Positions 6,010 to 13,212 are shown, counted from the stretch's first letter. The stretch: 13,212 bases of DNA from Hyphomicrobiales bacterium (GCA_900299065.1 OMIJ01000070.1:1-13212); one strand, 5' to 3'. Translations and numbers: made by a program. The notes: generated by a model not told the origin, from the letters alone.

Positions 6010-6321
6010 AGGTCAAGGCTAAAGCAGGAGTGTTACAAGACTATGATCATCAGCGATCGGCAGTGATTTTCTACTTCAGCTCTTTCCCTTGCGGGCGCAG
6101 AGCTTGCTGGTGCCTTAATGATGCCAAATCTTTACGGCAAAATTGAAACTCGAAAAAAATCTCCCCTTCTTGATATCTCCCCCTCTTGGCCCGGCTGGCT
6201 TATAGTCAAGACCGAATCAATTCAATCTCTTGTGATGAGGATGTGCAAAGCTTTGAAGCGGCGCCCGGCCTGCCCATTCAGCAGACCATCCTCAACCTGA
6301 CAAAAGAAAGCTCAGGGTGAA
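6010..6321. other. Intergenic region before parE with no recognised gene
   Basis: About 310 bp without a convincing coding frame on either strand. A plus-strand frame at 6118-6300 (60 codons) has no recognisable domain or ribosome binding site. It must contain the parE promoter; TATAGT at 6201-6206 could be a -10 element but has no good -35 at the proper distance. A short direct repeat of TCTCCCC with similar flanks lies at about 6160-6183. The upstream part of the malQ gene may once have been here, but nothing of it can be read. Confidence 0.5.
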
Positions 6322-8274
6322 ATGGTAGACAAGGAATATAATGCCTCCTCTATCGAAGTGCTGGAAGGGCTGGAGCCCGTCCGGCGTCGTCCCGGCATGT
6401 ATATTGGCGGGACGGATGAAGCAGCGCTCCATCACCTTTATGCTGAAGTGCTCGACAATTCCATGGATGAAGCAGTTGCGGGCCATGCGCAATGGATTGA
6501 TGTGCGTGTTGAGGCCGATGGCTGGTTGAGTGTGGCGGATAATGGCCGCGGCATTCCTGTCGATCCTCATCCAAAATTTCCTAAAAAATCTGCGCTTGAA
6601 GTGATCATGACTACACTTCATGCGGGTGGTAAATTCGATTCTGGTGCCTATCAGACTTCAGGCGGCTTGCATGGCGTGGGTATTTCCGTCGTCAATGCTC
6701 TGTCTGAAAAGCTAGAAGTCGATGTGGTGCGCGATCAGACCCATTATCGTCAGGTTTTTGAGCGCGGCCTGCCAATCACCAAACTTGTTGTTGTGGGCAA
6801 GGCCCCCAATAAGCGCGGCACCAAAGTGCGCTTCCGGCCTGACCCACAAATCTTTGGCAAGAGTGCCAAATTCTCCCCCGCCCGCTTATTCCGCATGAGC
6901 AGGTCCAAGGCCTATCTATACGGCGGCGTTGAAATTCGCTGGTATTGTGCTCCCGAACTGCTGGGAGCAGATAGTCCGATCCCGACCGAAGCCGTTTTAC
7001 GTTTCCCCGGCGGCCTCAAAGATTATCTCGCGCAGGAGATTGAAGGCAAAGATCTTGTCACTGATCAGATTTTTCAGGGCAAGATTGACAAGACCGGTGG
7101 TCACGGCTCGCTGGAATGGGCGCTGAGCTGGCTGGCGGGCGATGATGGTTTCATCCATTCTTATTGCAATACCATTCCCACGCCTGATGGCGGCACGCAT
7201 GAAACTGGGCTGAAGAACGCCATTTCGCGCGCATTAAAAGATCATGCCGAGCGTATTGGCCAGGCCAAACGCGCCTCTGCCGTCACCTCAGATGACATTA
7301 TGGCCAATTGCGCGGGTATGATTTCGGTCTTTCTGCGCGAGCCCGAGTTTCAGGGGCAGAACAAAAGCCGTCTGATGACAAGTGAGGCTACCAAAATCGT
7401 TGAAACATCGGTGCGCGATGCCTTCGACCATTGGCTGGCCGCCTCGCCCTCTCAGGCCAATAAATTGCTTGATTGGGCGATTGAGCGAGCTGAAGAGCGT
7501 CTGCGCCGGCGGGCTGAAAAGGATGTCGCCCGCAAGACTGCGGTGCGCAAATTGCGTCTGCCAGGCAAGCTGGCCGATTGTACTAGCAATGTAATGCAGG
7601 ACACAGAGCTGTTCATCGTCGAGGGGGACTCGGCTGGCGGCTCAGCCAAACAGGCGCGCGATCGGGCCACTCAGGCGATTTTGCCTTTGCGTGGCAAGAT
7701 CCTCAATGTCGCCCATGCCACGCGGGACAAGCTGGCTGGCAATCAGCAATTGGCCGATCTTGTTCAAGCATTGGGCTGCGGTACGGGCTCGCATTACCGC
7801 GAGGGCGAATTGCGTTATGGCCGCATCATCATCATGACGGATGCAGATGTTGATGGTGCCCACATTGCCTCTTTGCTGATCACCTTTTTCTATCGCCAAA
7901 TGCCTAAGCTGATTGAGGGCGGTCATCTTTATCTGGCGGTTCCACCCTTGTTCAAAATGACGCAAGGAACAAAGAGCACTTATGCGCGCAATGAGGCCCA
8001 TAGAGCCGAATTGACCCGCTCATTCTTTACTGGAAAAGGCAAGATTGAAGTAAGTCGCTTCAAAGGCTTAGGAGAGATGCTTCCAGCACAACTTAAAGAA
8101 ACAACCATGGATCCACGTAAGCGCACACTGCTCAAAGTCGTGATACCGGCCGATGATCGCGAGGCAACTGAGGATTCGGTTGAACGCTTGATGGGCAATA
8201 AACCGGAGCTGCGTTTTGCCTTTATTCAGGAACGTGCCTCTTTTGCTGCCGAAACTGATCTCGTCGATATTTGA
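6322..8274 (+). CDS. parE: DNA topoisomerase IV subunit B
   Basis: ATP-hydrolysing subunit of topoisomerase IV, which with ParC decatenates daughter chromosomes. It has 650 residues, normal length for alphaproteobacteria. The GHKL ATPase domain shows E42 and N46 in EVLDNSMDEA, D73 in DNGRGIP, TLHAGGKFD and the ATP lid GGLHGVGISVVNALS. The transducer domain follows, then the Toprim domain with FIVEGDSAGGSAKQARDR and MTDADVDGAHI, and the RFKGLGEM motif near the C-terminus. The absence of the roughly 170-residue insertion seen in some proteobacterial GyrB proteins, together with the short length, favours ParE over GyrB. AGGG lies 4-5 nt before the ATG. parC is not in the window. All catalytic residues are present. 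Confidence 0.95.
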   Translation: MVDKEYNASSIEVLEGLEPVRRRPGMYIGGTDEAALHHLYAEVLDNSMDEAVAGHAQWIDVRVEADGWLSVADNGRGIPVDPHPKFPKKSALEVIMTTLHAGGKFDSGAYQTSGGLHGVGISVVNALSEKLEVDVVRDQTHYRQVFERGLPITKLVVVGKAPNKRGTKVRFRPDPQIFGKSAKFSPARLFRMSRSKAYLYGGVEIRWYCAPELLGADSPIPTEAVLRFPGGLKDYLAQEIEGKDLVTDQIFQGKIDKTGGHGSLEWALSWLAGDDGFIHSYCNTIPTPDGGTHETGLKNAISRALKDHAERIGQAKRASAVTSDDIMANCAGMISVFLREPEFQGQNKSRLMTSEATKIVETSVRDAFDHWLAASPSQANKLLDWAIERAEERLRRRAEKDVARKTAVRKLRLPGKLADCTSNVMQDTELFIVEGDSAGGSAKQARDRATQAILPLRGKILNVAHATRDKLAGNQQLADLVQALGCGTGSHYREGELRYGRIIIMTDADVDGAHIASLLITFFYRQMPKLIEGGHLYLAVPPLFKMTQGTKSTYARNEAHRAELTRSFFTGKGKIEVSRFKGLGEMLPAQLKETTMDPRKRTLLKVVIPADDREATEDSVERLMGNKPELRFAFIQERASFAAETDLVDI

Positions 8275-8300
8275 GCTGAAGATGACAATTTGTTCATTAG

Positions 8301-8332
8301 GAGCTTAGCTTGACCGCAGCTAATCTTGGCTC
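8301..8332 (+). other. Bulged hairpin between parE and the cytochrome b561 gene
   Basis: TTAGCT (8305-8310) and AGCTAA (8318-8323) pair around a 7-nt loop. Outside a 5-nt bulge (TCTTG) the flanking GAGC (8301-8304) and GCTC (8329-8332) extend the stem. No T-run follows, so it is not a standard terminator. TTGACC at 8310-8315 could be a -35 element for the next gene, but no good -10 is seen. Confidence 0.3.
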
Positions 8333-8367
8333 AATTACAAATCTGACTCACCCGCTAAGGCCATATC

Positions 8368-8940
8368 ATGTCCAATGCTTCTGTTCGTTATTCGATTATT
8401 TCCATTCTGTTTCATTGGAGCGTTGCGGCGCTGGTGATCTTTCTAGCGGTTCAAGGCGCATTGATTGATGATATGCCGCGCGAGACGAAGGCGTGGTGGG
8501 TCAATCTACATTCCGCCATTGGCATAGCCACCACTATTCTCTTACTTGCACGTATCTTCTGGCGCATCGGCCATAAGCCCCCGCCCCTGCCAGAGGGCAC
8601 AGCGCCATGGGTCGAGCGCGCCTCCCATATTGCCCATTGGTTGCTTTATGCGCTGATGGTGATTGTGAGCATTTCGGGTCTCATCAATATATTCGCTCGG
8701 GGTCGAGGCGTTGATTTTGGTGCCTTTGCCATACCTCAACTCATGCCATCGACACGCTCAGTGATCCGCCCGGCAGATGAGTCCCATGCAATTCTCGCCT
8801 ATGTCCTGATGGGTATTGCAGCGGTTCATATTCTAGCTGCGGCATGGCATCAATTCTGGCTCAAGGACCATTTAATGCTGCGCATGATGCCAGAAGCCAA
8901 AGCCTCTGATCTGACAGAGGGTGAATCCCAGCATGGTTAA
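8368..8940 (+). CDS. Cytochrome b561 family protein (CybB-like)
   Basis: Integral inner-membrane di-heme cytochrome b of 190 residues with four transmembrane helices (roughly residues 12-33, 48-67, 88-109 and 141-164). The four expected heme-ligand histidines are seen: H16 (FHW), H48 (LHSAIG), H140 (ESHAILAY) and H154 (VHILAAAWHQFWLKD). The closest characterised family member is E. coli CybB, a superoxide:ubiquinone oxidoreductase; other members pass electrons between quinones and periplasmic partners, so the substrate here is open. AAGG lies 7 nt before the start. Length and topology are normal for the family. It lies 93 nt after parE and may have its own promoter. Confidence 0.9.
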   Translation: MSNASVRYSIISILFHWSVAALVIFLAVQGALIDDMPRETKAWWVNLHSAIGIATTILLLARIFWRIGHKPPPLPEGTAPWVERASHIAHWLLYALMVIVSISGLINIFARGRGVDFGAFAIPQLMPSTRSVIRPADESHAILAYVLMGIAAVHILAAAWHQFWLKDHLMLRMMPEAKASDLTEGESQHG

Positions 8941-8995
8941 CTGAAGTTTTACACCCCTCCTTCACAATGTTCTCATTGATCAATGTGGATGCCCC

Positions 8996-9319
8996 ATGCG
9001 CCTGTCTGAATTTTCGACTGCGGATAGTATTGTCTCACAACTTATTTATGGCGTGGTGTTGTTTTGTGGTTTTGGTTTCATTGTCACCAAAAGTCTTGAT
9101 GGCTATGTCAAGGAAAGCCGACTGGACAAGGCCAATCAGCAAATGGCCCTGAATTTAGCCGCCAAGCCCCAGAATGGGTCGACGCAGAAAATGGCCCTGA
9201 ATGCGAACATCTCAAAGGGCCAGACCGTTCCTCGATATGATTATCTCCCCGTTGCCTCAATTCCTGAGCAAGCGGCCAAAAATGTCATTCTGGATCCCTG
9301 TCTGGGACGACCGCAATAG
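8996..9319 (+). CDS. Small single-pass membrane protein of unknown function
   Basis: A 107-residue frame between the cytochrome b561 and helicase genes. I do not recognise a family. Residues 12-31 form one hydrophobic segment (SIVSQLIYGVVLFCGFGFIV), after a short N-terminus and followed by charged residues (KESRLDK), as in a bitopic membrane protein or uncleaved signal anchor. The soluble part contains a diverged 16-residue tandem duplication (QQMALNLAAKPQNGST, then QKMALNANISKGQTVP). TGGA lies about 7 nt upstream as a poor ribosome binding site. Codon use resembles the neighbours and no overlapping frame is better, so it is probably a real lineage-specific gene. Confidence 0.5.
   Translation: MRLSEFSTADSIVSQLIYGVVLFCGFGFIVTKSLDGYVKESRLDKANQQMALNLAAKPQNGSTQKMALNANISKGQTVPRYDYLPVASIPEQAAKNVILDPCLGRPQ
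9141..9202 (+). repeat. In-frame 48-bp tandem duplication, diverged
   Basis: AAATGGCCCTGAAT occurs at 9141-9154 and again at 9189-9202, a period of 48 nt or 16 codons. The surrounding codons also start alike (CAG-CAA versus CAG-AAA), so the unknown small membrane protein appears to contain an old duplication of one 16-residue unit. Confidence 0.6.
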
Positions 9320-9363
9320 GGCGAATAAATCGTCAAGATCCAGCTAGGGCAGGAAAGGTCACA

Positions 9364-9391
9364 TTGACATTCCTGTAATAAGGCCTATGTG
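9364..9391 (+). promoter_or_regulatory. Possible sigma-70 promoter of the DEAD-box helicase gene
   Basis: A perfect -35 TTGACA (9364-9369) is followed after 16 nt by TATGTG (9386-9391), which matches the -10 consensus only in its first half. Transcription from here would give a leader of about 125 nt before the helicase start at 9523. Confidence 0.4.
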
Positions 9392-9392
9392 T

Positions 9393-9427
9393 GAGCCGGG
9401 TGCTCATGCGGCTCGCGCGGGCCCGGC
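9393..9427 (+). other. Two mutually exclusive hairpins in the helicase leader
   Basis: GAGCCG (9393-9398) can pair with CGGCTC (9409-9414). The overlapping GCCGGG (9395-9400) can instead pair with CCCGGC (9422-9427). Both cannot form together. Long structured leaders are common in cold-induced RNA helicase genes, so a role in temperature or feedback control is possible but is inference only. Confidence 0.35.
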
Positions 9428-9522
9428 ATCTGTTTCGCAGCAAATCAGCTTGCGTATTCTTCCTCAAATTGGACGCGCGGCTTGCGACGTGGACAACCCG
9501 TTGCGCTGGAACACATCTTATA

Positions 9523-10935
9523 ATGACATTCGAAGAACTTGGACTCAGTGAAAAAGTCCTGCAGGCGGTCACAGCCTCCGGCTATACACGCCCCACCCCC
9601 ATTCAGGCCCAATCTATCCCCCACGCGCTGAAGGGCCGCGATATTCTTGGCATTGCGCAGACTGGCACTGGCAAGACCGCAGCTTTTACCTTGCCCATGC
9701 TCTCGCGTCTTGAAACAGGTCGGGCAAGGGCACGCATGCCACGCACGCTCATTCTGGAACCTACCCGAGAATTGGCAGCGCAGGTCGAAGAGAATTTTGA
9801 GAAATACGGCGTCAATCACAAGCTCAATGTTGCCTTGCTCATTGGTGGTGTTTCTTTTGGCGATCAGGAAGCCAAAATCATGCGCGGCGCTGATGTGCTG
9901 ATCGCAACTCCCGGTCGCTTGCTGGACTTTGTTGACAGGGGCAAGCTGCTACTCACAGGCATTGATATTCTGGTGATCGACGAAGCTGATCGCATGCTCG
10001 ACATGGGTTTCATTCCCGACATTGAACGTATTTGCAAACTGGTTCCCTTCACACGACAAACCTTGTTTTTCTCGGCAACCATGCCGCCGGAAATCACCCG
10101 TCTGACGGAAACCTTCCTGCAAAACCCCGTGCGTGTCGAAGTCTCGCGCCCCTCCTCGGCCTCGGAAAATATCACCCAAGGTCTTGTTGCGTCGCATGGT
10201 GGCGGCAGCAAGCGGGAGACCTTGCGGCAATTGTTGCGCAAGGCTGAAAATTTCAAAAATGCGATCATCTTCTGCAATCGCAAGCGCGATGTCGCTATTC
10301 TCCACAAATCCCTCACTAAGCATGGTTTTTCTGCTGGCGCTTTGCATGGCGATATGGATCAACGGGCGCGTATGGTTTCGCTGGACGCGTTCAAGACTGG
10401 GGAAGTCAGTCTCCTGGTTTGTTCGGATGTTGCCGCACGCGGGCTCGACATTCCCGATGTCAGCCATGTTTTCAATTTTGATATTCCGACCCATTCGGAA
10501 GATTATGTGCATCGCATCGGACGCACGGGTAGAGCCGGTAAATCGGGCACAGCTTTGACCATTGTGACACGTGGAGATGAGAAATATCTCAGTGACATTG
10601 AAAAGCTGACTCATAAAAAGATCGATTGGCTGGAAGGCCATGCTTTCGCCGACCTCAGCGCTGATGGCGAAGAGAGAGATTCTGATCGGGGCCGCAGCTC
10701 AGGTCGCAATCGTCGCGGTGAGCGCAGCAGAGGTTCGGAGCGCAATTTAGACAGACCGCAACGGGACAAAGGCCATAGCGATCAGCGCCGCGAGAGAATA
10801 CCGCGTCACGCAAGATTAGATGAGCAAAGCTCCGATCATTCAGTGCAACCCTCTGATGAAGGGTTTGCTGCTATGTCTGCCGCGAATGTGTCTGAAAGAC
10901 CGTCGCGCCGCGAGCGACCAATGGCCCGGGATTAA
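9523..10935 (+). CDS. DEAD-box ATP-dependent RNA helicase (C-terminal tail cut off by an in-frame stop)
   Basis: RNA helicase of the RhlE-like/DeaD group common in Rhizobiales, 470 residues as read. Motifs in order: Q-motif (TRPTPIQ, 22-28), Walker A AQTGTGKT (45-52), PTRELAAQ, TPGRLLD, the DEAD box VIDEADRMLDMGF, SAT, the helicase C domain with IIFCNRKRD, SDVAARGLDIP and the final HRIGRTGRAGKSG. A basic, Arg/Ser/Asp-rich low-complexity tail follows from about residue 390, as usual for RNA-binding tails. The start at 9523 gives the family N-terminus MTFEELGLSEKVL; the frame opens upstream at a GTG (9391), but that extension is not family-like. The ribosome binding site is weak. The frame stops at TAA 10933-10935, but the family C-terminus continues in frame to 11112 (next entry). 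The core helicase is complete and should be active. Confidence 0.93.
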   Translation: MTFEELGLSEKVLQAVTASGYTRPTPIQAQSIPHALKGRDILGIAQTGTGKTAAFTLPMLSRLETGRARARMPRTLILEPTRELAAQVEENFEKYGVNHKLNVALLIGGVSFGDQEAKIMRGADVLIATPGRLLDFVDRGKLLLTGIDILVIDEADRMLDMGFIPDIERICKLVPFTRQTLFFSATMPPEITRLTETFLQNPVRVEVSRPSSASENITQGLVASHGGGSKRETLRQLLRKAENFKNAIIFCNRKRDVAILHKSLTKHGFSAGALHGDMDQRARMVSLDAFKTGEVSLLVCSDVAARGLDIPDVSHVFNFDIPTHSEDYVHRIGRTGRAGKSGTALTIVTRGDEKYLSDIEKLTHKKIDWLEGHAFADLSADGEERDSDRGRSSGRNRRGERSRGSERNLDRPQRDKGHSDQRRERIPRHARLDEQSSDHSVQPSDEGFAAMSAANVSERPSRRERPMARD

Positions 10936-11112
10936 ACGCCGCGTCAGGATCGCAATAATCCGCGCGATCGTCGTCATCACCGGCAAGAAGATAATGATCC
11001 ACCCGTTTTGGGCCTTGGCGACCATGTCCCCTCTTTCTTAATGCGTCCCGTTGTGTTGAAGAGCGCCAAGCCAAAAGCCAATGTGGAGAAGGCCAGTATT
11101 GTTGAAGATTAA
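10936..11112 (+). pseudogene. In-frame continuation of the helicase C-terminal tail beyond a TAA
   Basis: After the TAA at 10933-10935 the same frame stays open for 58 codons. It continues the Arg/Asp/His-rich tail (RQDRNNPRDRRHHRQEDND) and then gives PPVLGLGDHVPSFLMRPVVL (10999-11058), the hydrophobic end motif I recognise from rhizobial helicases of this group, before a natural TAA at 11110-11112. One base change in the first TAA would restore a 529-residue protein. The possible explanations are a recent nonsense mutation, a sequencing or assembly error, or stop-codon readthrough. TAA followed by ACG is not a known favourable readthrough context. Confidence 0.8.
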
Positions 11113-11150
11113 GCGCCAAATCGACTGACAGAAAGTCCCTGCTTGACGCT

Positions 11151-11166
11151 CTGTCCATTTGTGACA
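11151..11166. promoter_or_regulatory. Inverted repeat upstream of aat
   Basis: CTGTC-N6-GACAG (11151-11155 and 11162-11166) lies 10 nt before the aat start; a third half, CTGACAG, is at 11124-11130. TTGACG at 11143-11148 could be a -35 element, with no clear -10. The repeat closely resembles the one in front of cysK. It could be an operator or chance. Confidence 0.3.
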
Positions 11167-11176
11167 GTCTTAATCC

Positions 11177-11872
11177 ATGCAAGCCAAACGCCCGCGTCGC
11201 GAACTGACAGCTCAATTGATTCTGCGCGCCTATTCCATTGGGGTTTTTCCGATGGCCAAAAGTGCGGAAGATCCGGATCTGCTCTGGATTGATCCTGAAG
11301 AGCGTGGCGTATTTCCTCTCAATGGCCTTATCATTTCATCGAGCCTTGCAAAGCAAGTGCGCTCTGATCGCTTCGTAATCAGAGTTGATCATGATTTTGA
11401 AGGCGTCATCGACGCATGTTCCAGAAATCCCCAACGCCAGGACGAGACCTGGATCAATCAAACCATTCGTGATCTTTATACCGAGCTCTTCCAGCAGGGT
11501 TTTGTCCATACGATTGAAACCTATGATGACCAGGATCAACTCGTAGGCGGACTCTATGGTGTTGCCCTTGGAGCTGCTTTCTTTGGTGAAAGCATGTTTC
11601 ATCTGGTGCCAAACGCCTCGAAAGTTGCTCTTGTCCATCTCATCGCAAGATTGAAGCGTGGTCATTATCAATTGCTAGATACACAATTCACCACGCCGCA
11701 TCTGGAATCGCTGGGTGCTCTCGAGATCAAGCGCGAGGATTTTCTCACCGCTTTGCGATCAGCCCTTGGAGCAAGTGCGGATGTTGCCACTTGGTCGCCA
11801 AAGCTCACCTTGTCAGGCGCAGAGGCCCTGATTTTGGCGCGCACACCCGCCTCTCATGCGATCGAATTTTAG
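11177..11872 (+). CDS. aat: Leucyl/phenylalanyl-tRNA--protein transferase
   Basis: Cytoplasmic transferase of the N-end rule pathway that adds Leu or Phe from charged tRNA to proteins with N-terminal Arg or Lys, marking them for ClpS/ClpAP. It has 231 residues, normal length. Family segments: AYSIGVFPMAK, LLWIDPEERGVFPL, the WINQTIRDLY helix, LVGGLYGVALGAAFFGESMFH, ASKVALVHLIARL, LLDTQFTTPHLESLGA and REDFL. The start ATG has no visible Shine-Dalgarno sequence, so initiation may be weak or leaderless. aat followed by DUF2155 and the NDUFA12-like gene is a typical alphaproteobacterial neighbourhood. It ends 4 bp from the stop of the convergent DUF2155 gene. Confidence 0.96.
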   Translation: MQAKRPRRELTAQLILRAYSIGVFPMAKSAEDPDLLWIDPEERGVFPLNGLIISSSLAKQVRSDRFVIRVDHDFEGVIDACSRNPQRQDETWINQTIRDLYTELFQQGFVHTIETYDDQDQLVGGLYGVALGAAFFGESMFHLVPNASKVALVHLIARLKRGHYQLLDTQFTTPHLESLGALEIKREDFLTALRSALGASADVATWSPKLTLSGAEALILARTPASHAIEF

Positions 11873-11876
11873 ACGA

Positions 11877-12773
11877 TCAGGGCTGAGCGACTGTTGGGAA
11901 GAAACTGCGCGAAGGGGCGCCGCGATTGGCGCCTGTATTAGGCGCCTGTTGCGGGCGAGCATTGGAATTGGCCTGCCCCACCAGTCCGGGCGGGCGCAAA
12001 ATATCATCCTGAGGCGCTGTTTGATTTGCAGGGGTTTGCGCATTGGGGCGCGAGGGCTGTGTAAAGGCCTGATTGGTTGGAGGCGTCACAGCCGTAATGG
12101 GCCGAGAATTGGGATTAGTGGCAGGCCTTAAGTCATTCGGCCGCACGTCATTGGCTTGCGGCCGATTAGCCATGCCCGGTGCAGCGCCAACCTCGATAAA
12201 GCCATTGGAATTCGTATTCGCCTTGGGTGGCGTAACAGCATCGCGACCAGCATTGCCTCGATTGGCTTGTGTAACAGGTGCACCGCCGAGGGATTTGACA
12301 AATTCTGCTTCCTTTGGATCGACCGTCGCCTCTGGCGCGACTTTGACGATTTCCACCCCGCCTTTGCAATCCGTCATCCAGGCATCATAGACTGCATGCT
12401 CAATGCCATGAAGGCCCGGGCTGGCCGCAAACATCCAGCCGGAGAAGATGCGTTTATATTCATTGCTGGCTGAGACTTCGTCGACTTCGACAAAAGCATC
12501 TGTAAGCGGCGCTTCGGTTGGCGGGCGCGTGAAACAGGCCCGCGGCGTGATCTGCAAGGAGCCAAATTGCACTGTCTCATCAATAGAGACTTCAAAACTG
12601 ATGATGCGGCCAGTGACCTTATCCAGACCAGCAAAAACGGCCATAGGATGTTTGATGTAATCGGCGAAGCCTGATCCTGCGGAACACAGAAGAGTCGTCA
12701 AAGCCAGGGCGAAAACACCGCTCCAGCCGCGGCATGCGGCATATGATGATCGGGTTTTATGGCTCAGTATCAT
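11877..12773 (-). CDS. Secreted DUF2155 domain protein with long Pro/Asn-rich tail
   Basis: Exported protein of 298 residues. A signal peptide covers about residues 1-37 (hydrophobic VFALALTTLLCSAG, cleavage likely after GFA). The DUF2155 domain lies at about 42-140: HPMAVFAGLDKVTGRI, FGSLQITPRACF, FVEVDE, RIFSGWMFAASPGLHGIEHAVYDAW and TDC. C80 and C136 may form a disulfide. Function of the family is unknown; it is widely conserved in Alphaproteobacteria beside the NDUFA12-like gene. Residues 160-298 are a low-complexity Pro/Asn/Gln/Ala-rich, probably disordered tail, making this protein longer than many family members. AAGG lies 10 nt before the ATG. It follows the NDUFA12-like gene on the same strand after 130 bp, which show no clear promoter or terminator. 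Confidence 0.88.
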   Translation of the reverse strand: MILSHKTRSSYAACRGWSGVFALALTTLLCSAGSGFADYIKHPMAVFAGLDKVTGRIISFEVSIDETVQFGSLQITPRACFTRPPTEAPLTDAFVEVDEVSASNEYKRIFSGWMFAASPGLHGIEHAVYDAWMTDCKGGVEIVKVAPEATVDPKEAEFVKSLGGAPVTQANRGNAGRDAVTPPKANTNSNGFIEVGAAPGMANRPQANDVRPNDLRPATNPNSRPITAVTPPTNQAFTQPSRPNAQTPANQTAPQDDILRPPGLVGQANSNARPQQAPNTGANRGAPSRSFFPTVAQP

Positions 12774-12903
12774 TCCACCCAGGCCTTAATCCATGTGCGT
12801 TTATATGGCCGACAAATATTTACCATTTGCTTTCGATAGACAAAAGACTTGGCGAAATCAGGGCGGACATGAAGAAATCAGCGCGGGCGCCGACTATCGG
12901 GCC

Positions 12904-13212
12904 TTACTGACCGGGTGACCAGGCCTGATAATCGCCAGTTGCAGGGGGGCGCTTGGCTGATCGGAGCGTCGAGCCCTGTGGCCGGTAGGCGGCACTGCTG
13001 CCTGTTTGATTGGCCTGATGTGGCATTTCCCAGTCTTTGGCCTGATAATTTTCAGCACTGGGAGGCGTCTCAAAAGTGTGATGCAGCCAGCCATGCCAGC
13101 CGGGGGGCACATTAGATGCATCCGTTTGACCAGCAAAAATCACCCAACGGCGCTCAAAACCAAGGGCTGGATCAATCTTGCCGCCCTTGGTGCGGTAATA
13201 TTGATTGCCAAA
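12904..13212 (-). CDS. NDUFA12-like NADH:ubiquinone oxidoreductase accessory protein, 5' end cut by window
   Basis: C-terminal 102 residues of the 17.2-kDa complex I accessory subunit (B17.2/NDUFA12 family), found in Alphaproteobacteria and mitochondria. The frame enters from the right edge with FGNQYYRTKGGKIDP, then RRWVIFAGQTDASNVPPGW, the conserved HGWLHHT segment, PPSAENYQAKDW and the C-terminal YRPQGST and ATGDYQAW elements. The start codon lies outside the window; the family is about 120-140 residues long, so only some 20-35 residues are missing. It binds the peripheral arm of complex I on the cytoplasmic side. DUF2155 follows it on the same strand. Confidence 0.93.
   Translation of the reverse strand, partial: FGNQYYRTKGGKIDPALGFERRWVIFAGQTDASNVPPGWHGWLHHTFETPPSAENYQAKDWEMPHQANQTGSSAAYRPQGSTLRSAKRPPATGDYQAWSPGQ

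Noticed and set aside
6118..6300. Plus-strand 60-codon frame before parE.
   Set aside because: It has no ribosome binding site, no recognisable domain and an unbiased composition; likely chance.
9391..9522. GTG start giving a 44-residue N-terminal extension of the helicase.
   Set aside because: The extension is not family-like and the canonical N-terminus MTFEELGLS begins at 9523.
9519..9524. Perfect TATAAT overlapping the helicase start codon.
   Set aside because: There is no -35 at a usable distance, and a start there would lie inside the coding region.
9949..10641. Long minus-strand frame of 230 codons within the helicase gene.
   Set aside because: It is fully antisense to conserved helicase motifs, with no recognisable protein features.
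1..13212. CRISPR arrays, insertion sequences, integrase or phage genes, and rRNA or tRNA genes.
   Set aside because: No regularly spaced repeats, transposase motifs, attachment-site duplications or RNA gene signatures were seen in reading both strands.

Overview
The window reads as a chromosomal segment of an alphaproteobacterium of moderate GC, most likely Hyphomicrobiales (Rhizobiales) or a close relative. The evidence is a glnB-glnA pair, a 343-residue cysteine synthase of the alphaproteobacterial type, a DEAD-box helicase with the rhizobial-type C-terminal tail, and the order aat - DUF2155 - NDUFA12-like complex I protein. The family and genus cannot be fixed from the sequence alone. Almost all of it is housekeeping DNA; no phage, transposon, CRISPR array or rRNA/tRNA gene was seen.

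Left part (1-2500). This looks like part of an RpoE/ChrR-type (ECF11) oxidative or singlet-oxygen response locus. A cyclopropane-fatty-acid-synthase-like methyltransferase, cut by the window edge, runs rightward. It converges with a leftward pair formed by a ChrR-like cupin anti-sigma factor and a short-chain dehydrogenase, coupled by a TAATG overlap. The chrR-SDR pair is preceded by an exact match to the ECF11 promoter form (TGATCC-N18-TAAGA). No sigma gene lies next to chrR, and the anti-sigma domain has lost three of its four zinc ligands while the cupin metal site is intact. A terminator-like hairpin sits between promoter and start codon.

Middle part (2500-6320). A cysteine synthase gene is followed by the nitrogen-assimilation operon glnB (PII) - glnA (glutamine synthetase I). 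A near-consensus sigma-54 promoter precedes glnB, a hairpin sits at the glnB stop, and a strong Rho-independent terminator follows glnA. Beyond this terminator lies the degraded C-terminal end of a 4-alpha-glucanotransferase (malQ) gene on the minus strand, then about 310 bp with nothing recognisable.

Right part (6320-13212). parE (topoisomerase IV subunit B), a cytochrome b561 family protein, a small unknown membrane protein with an internal 16-residue duplication, a DEAD-box RNA helicase and aat run rightward. They meet a leftward pair: a secreted DUF2155 protein and the C-terminal part of an NDUFA12-like protein. The helicase frame is closed by an in-frame TAA, yet the family's C-terminal tail continues in the same frame for 58 codons beyond it. 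This is the most concrete anomaly in the window.

I did not find a new multi-gene system. The points most worth checking are the interrupted helicase, the zinc-ligand-less orphan ChrR with its promoter and leader hairpin, and the malQ relic.
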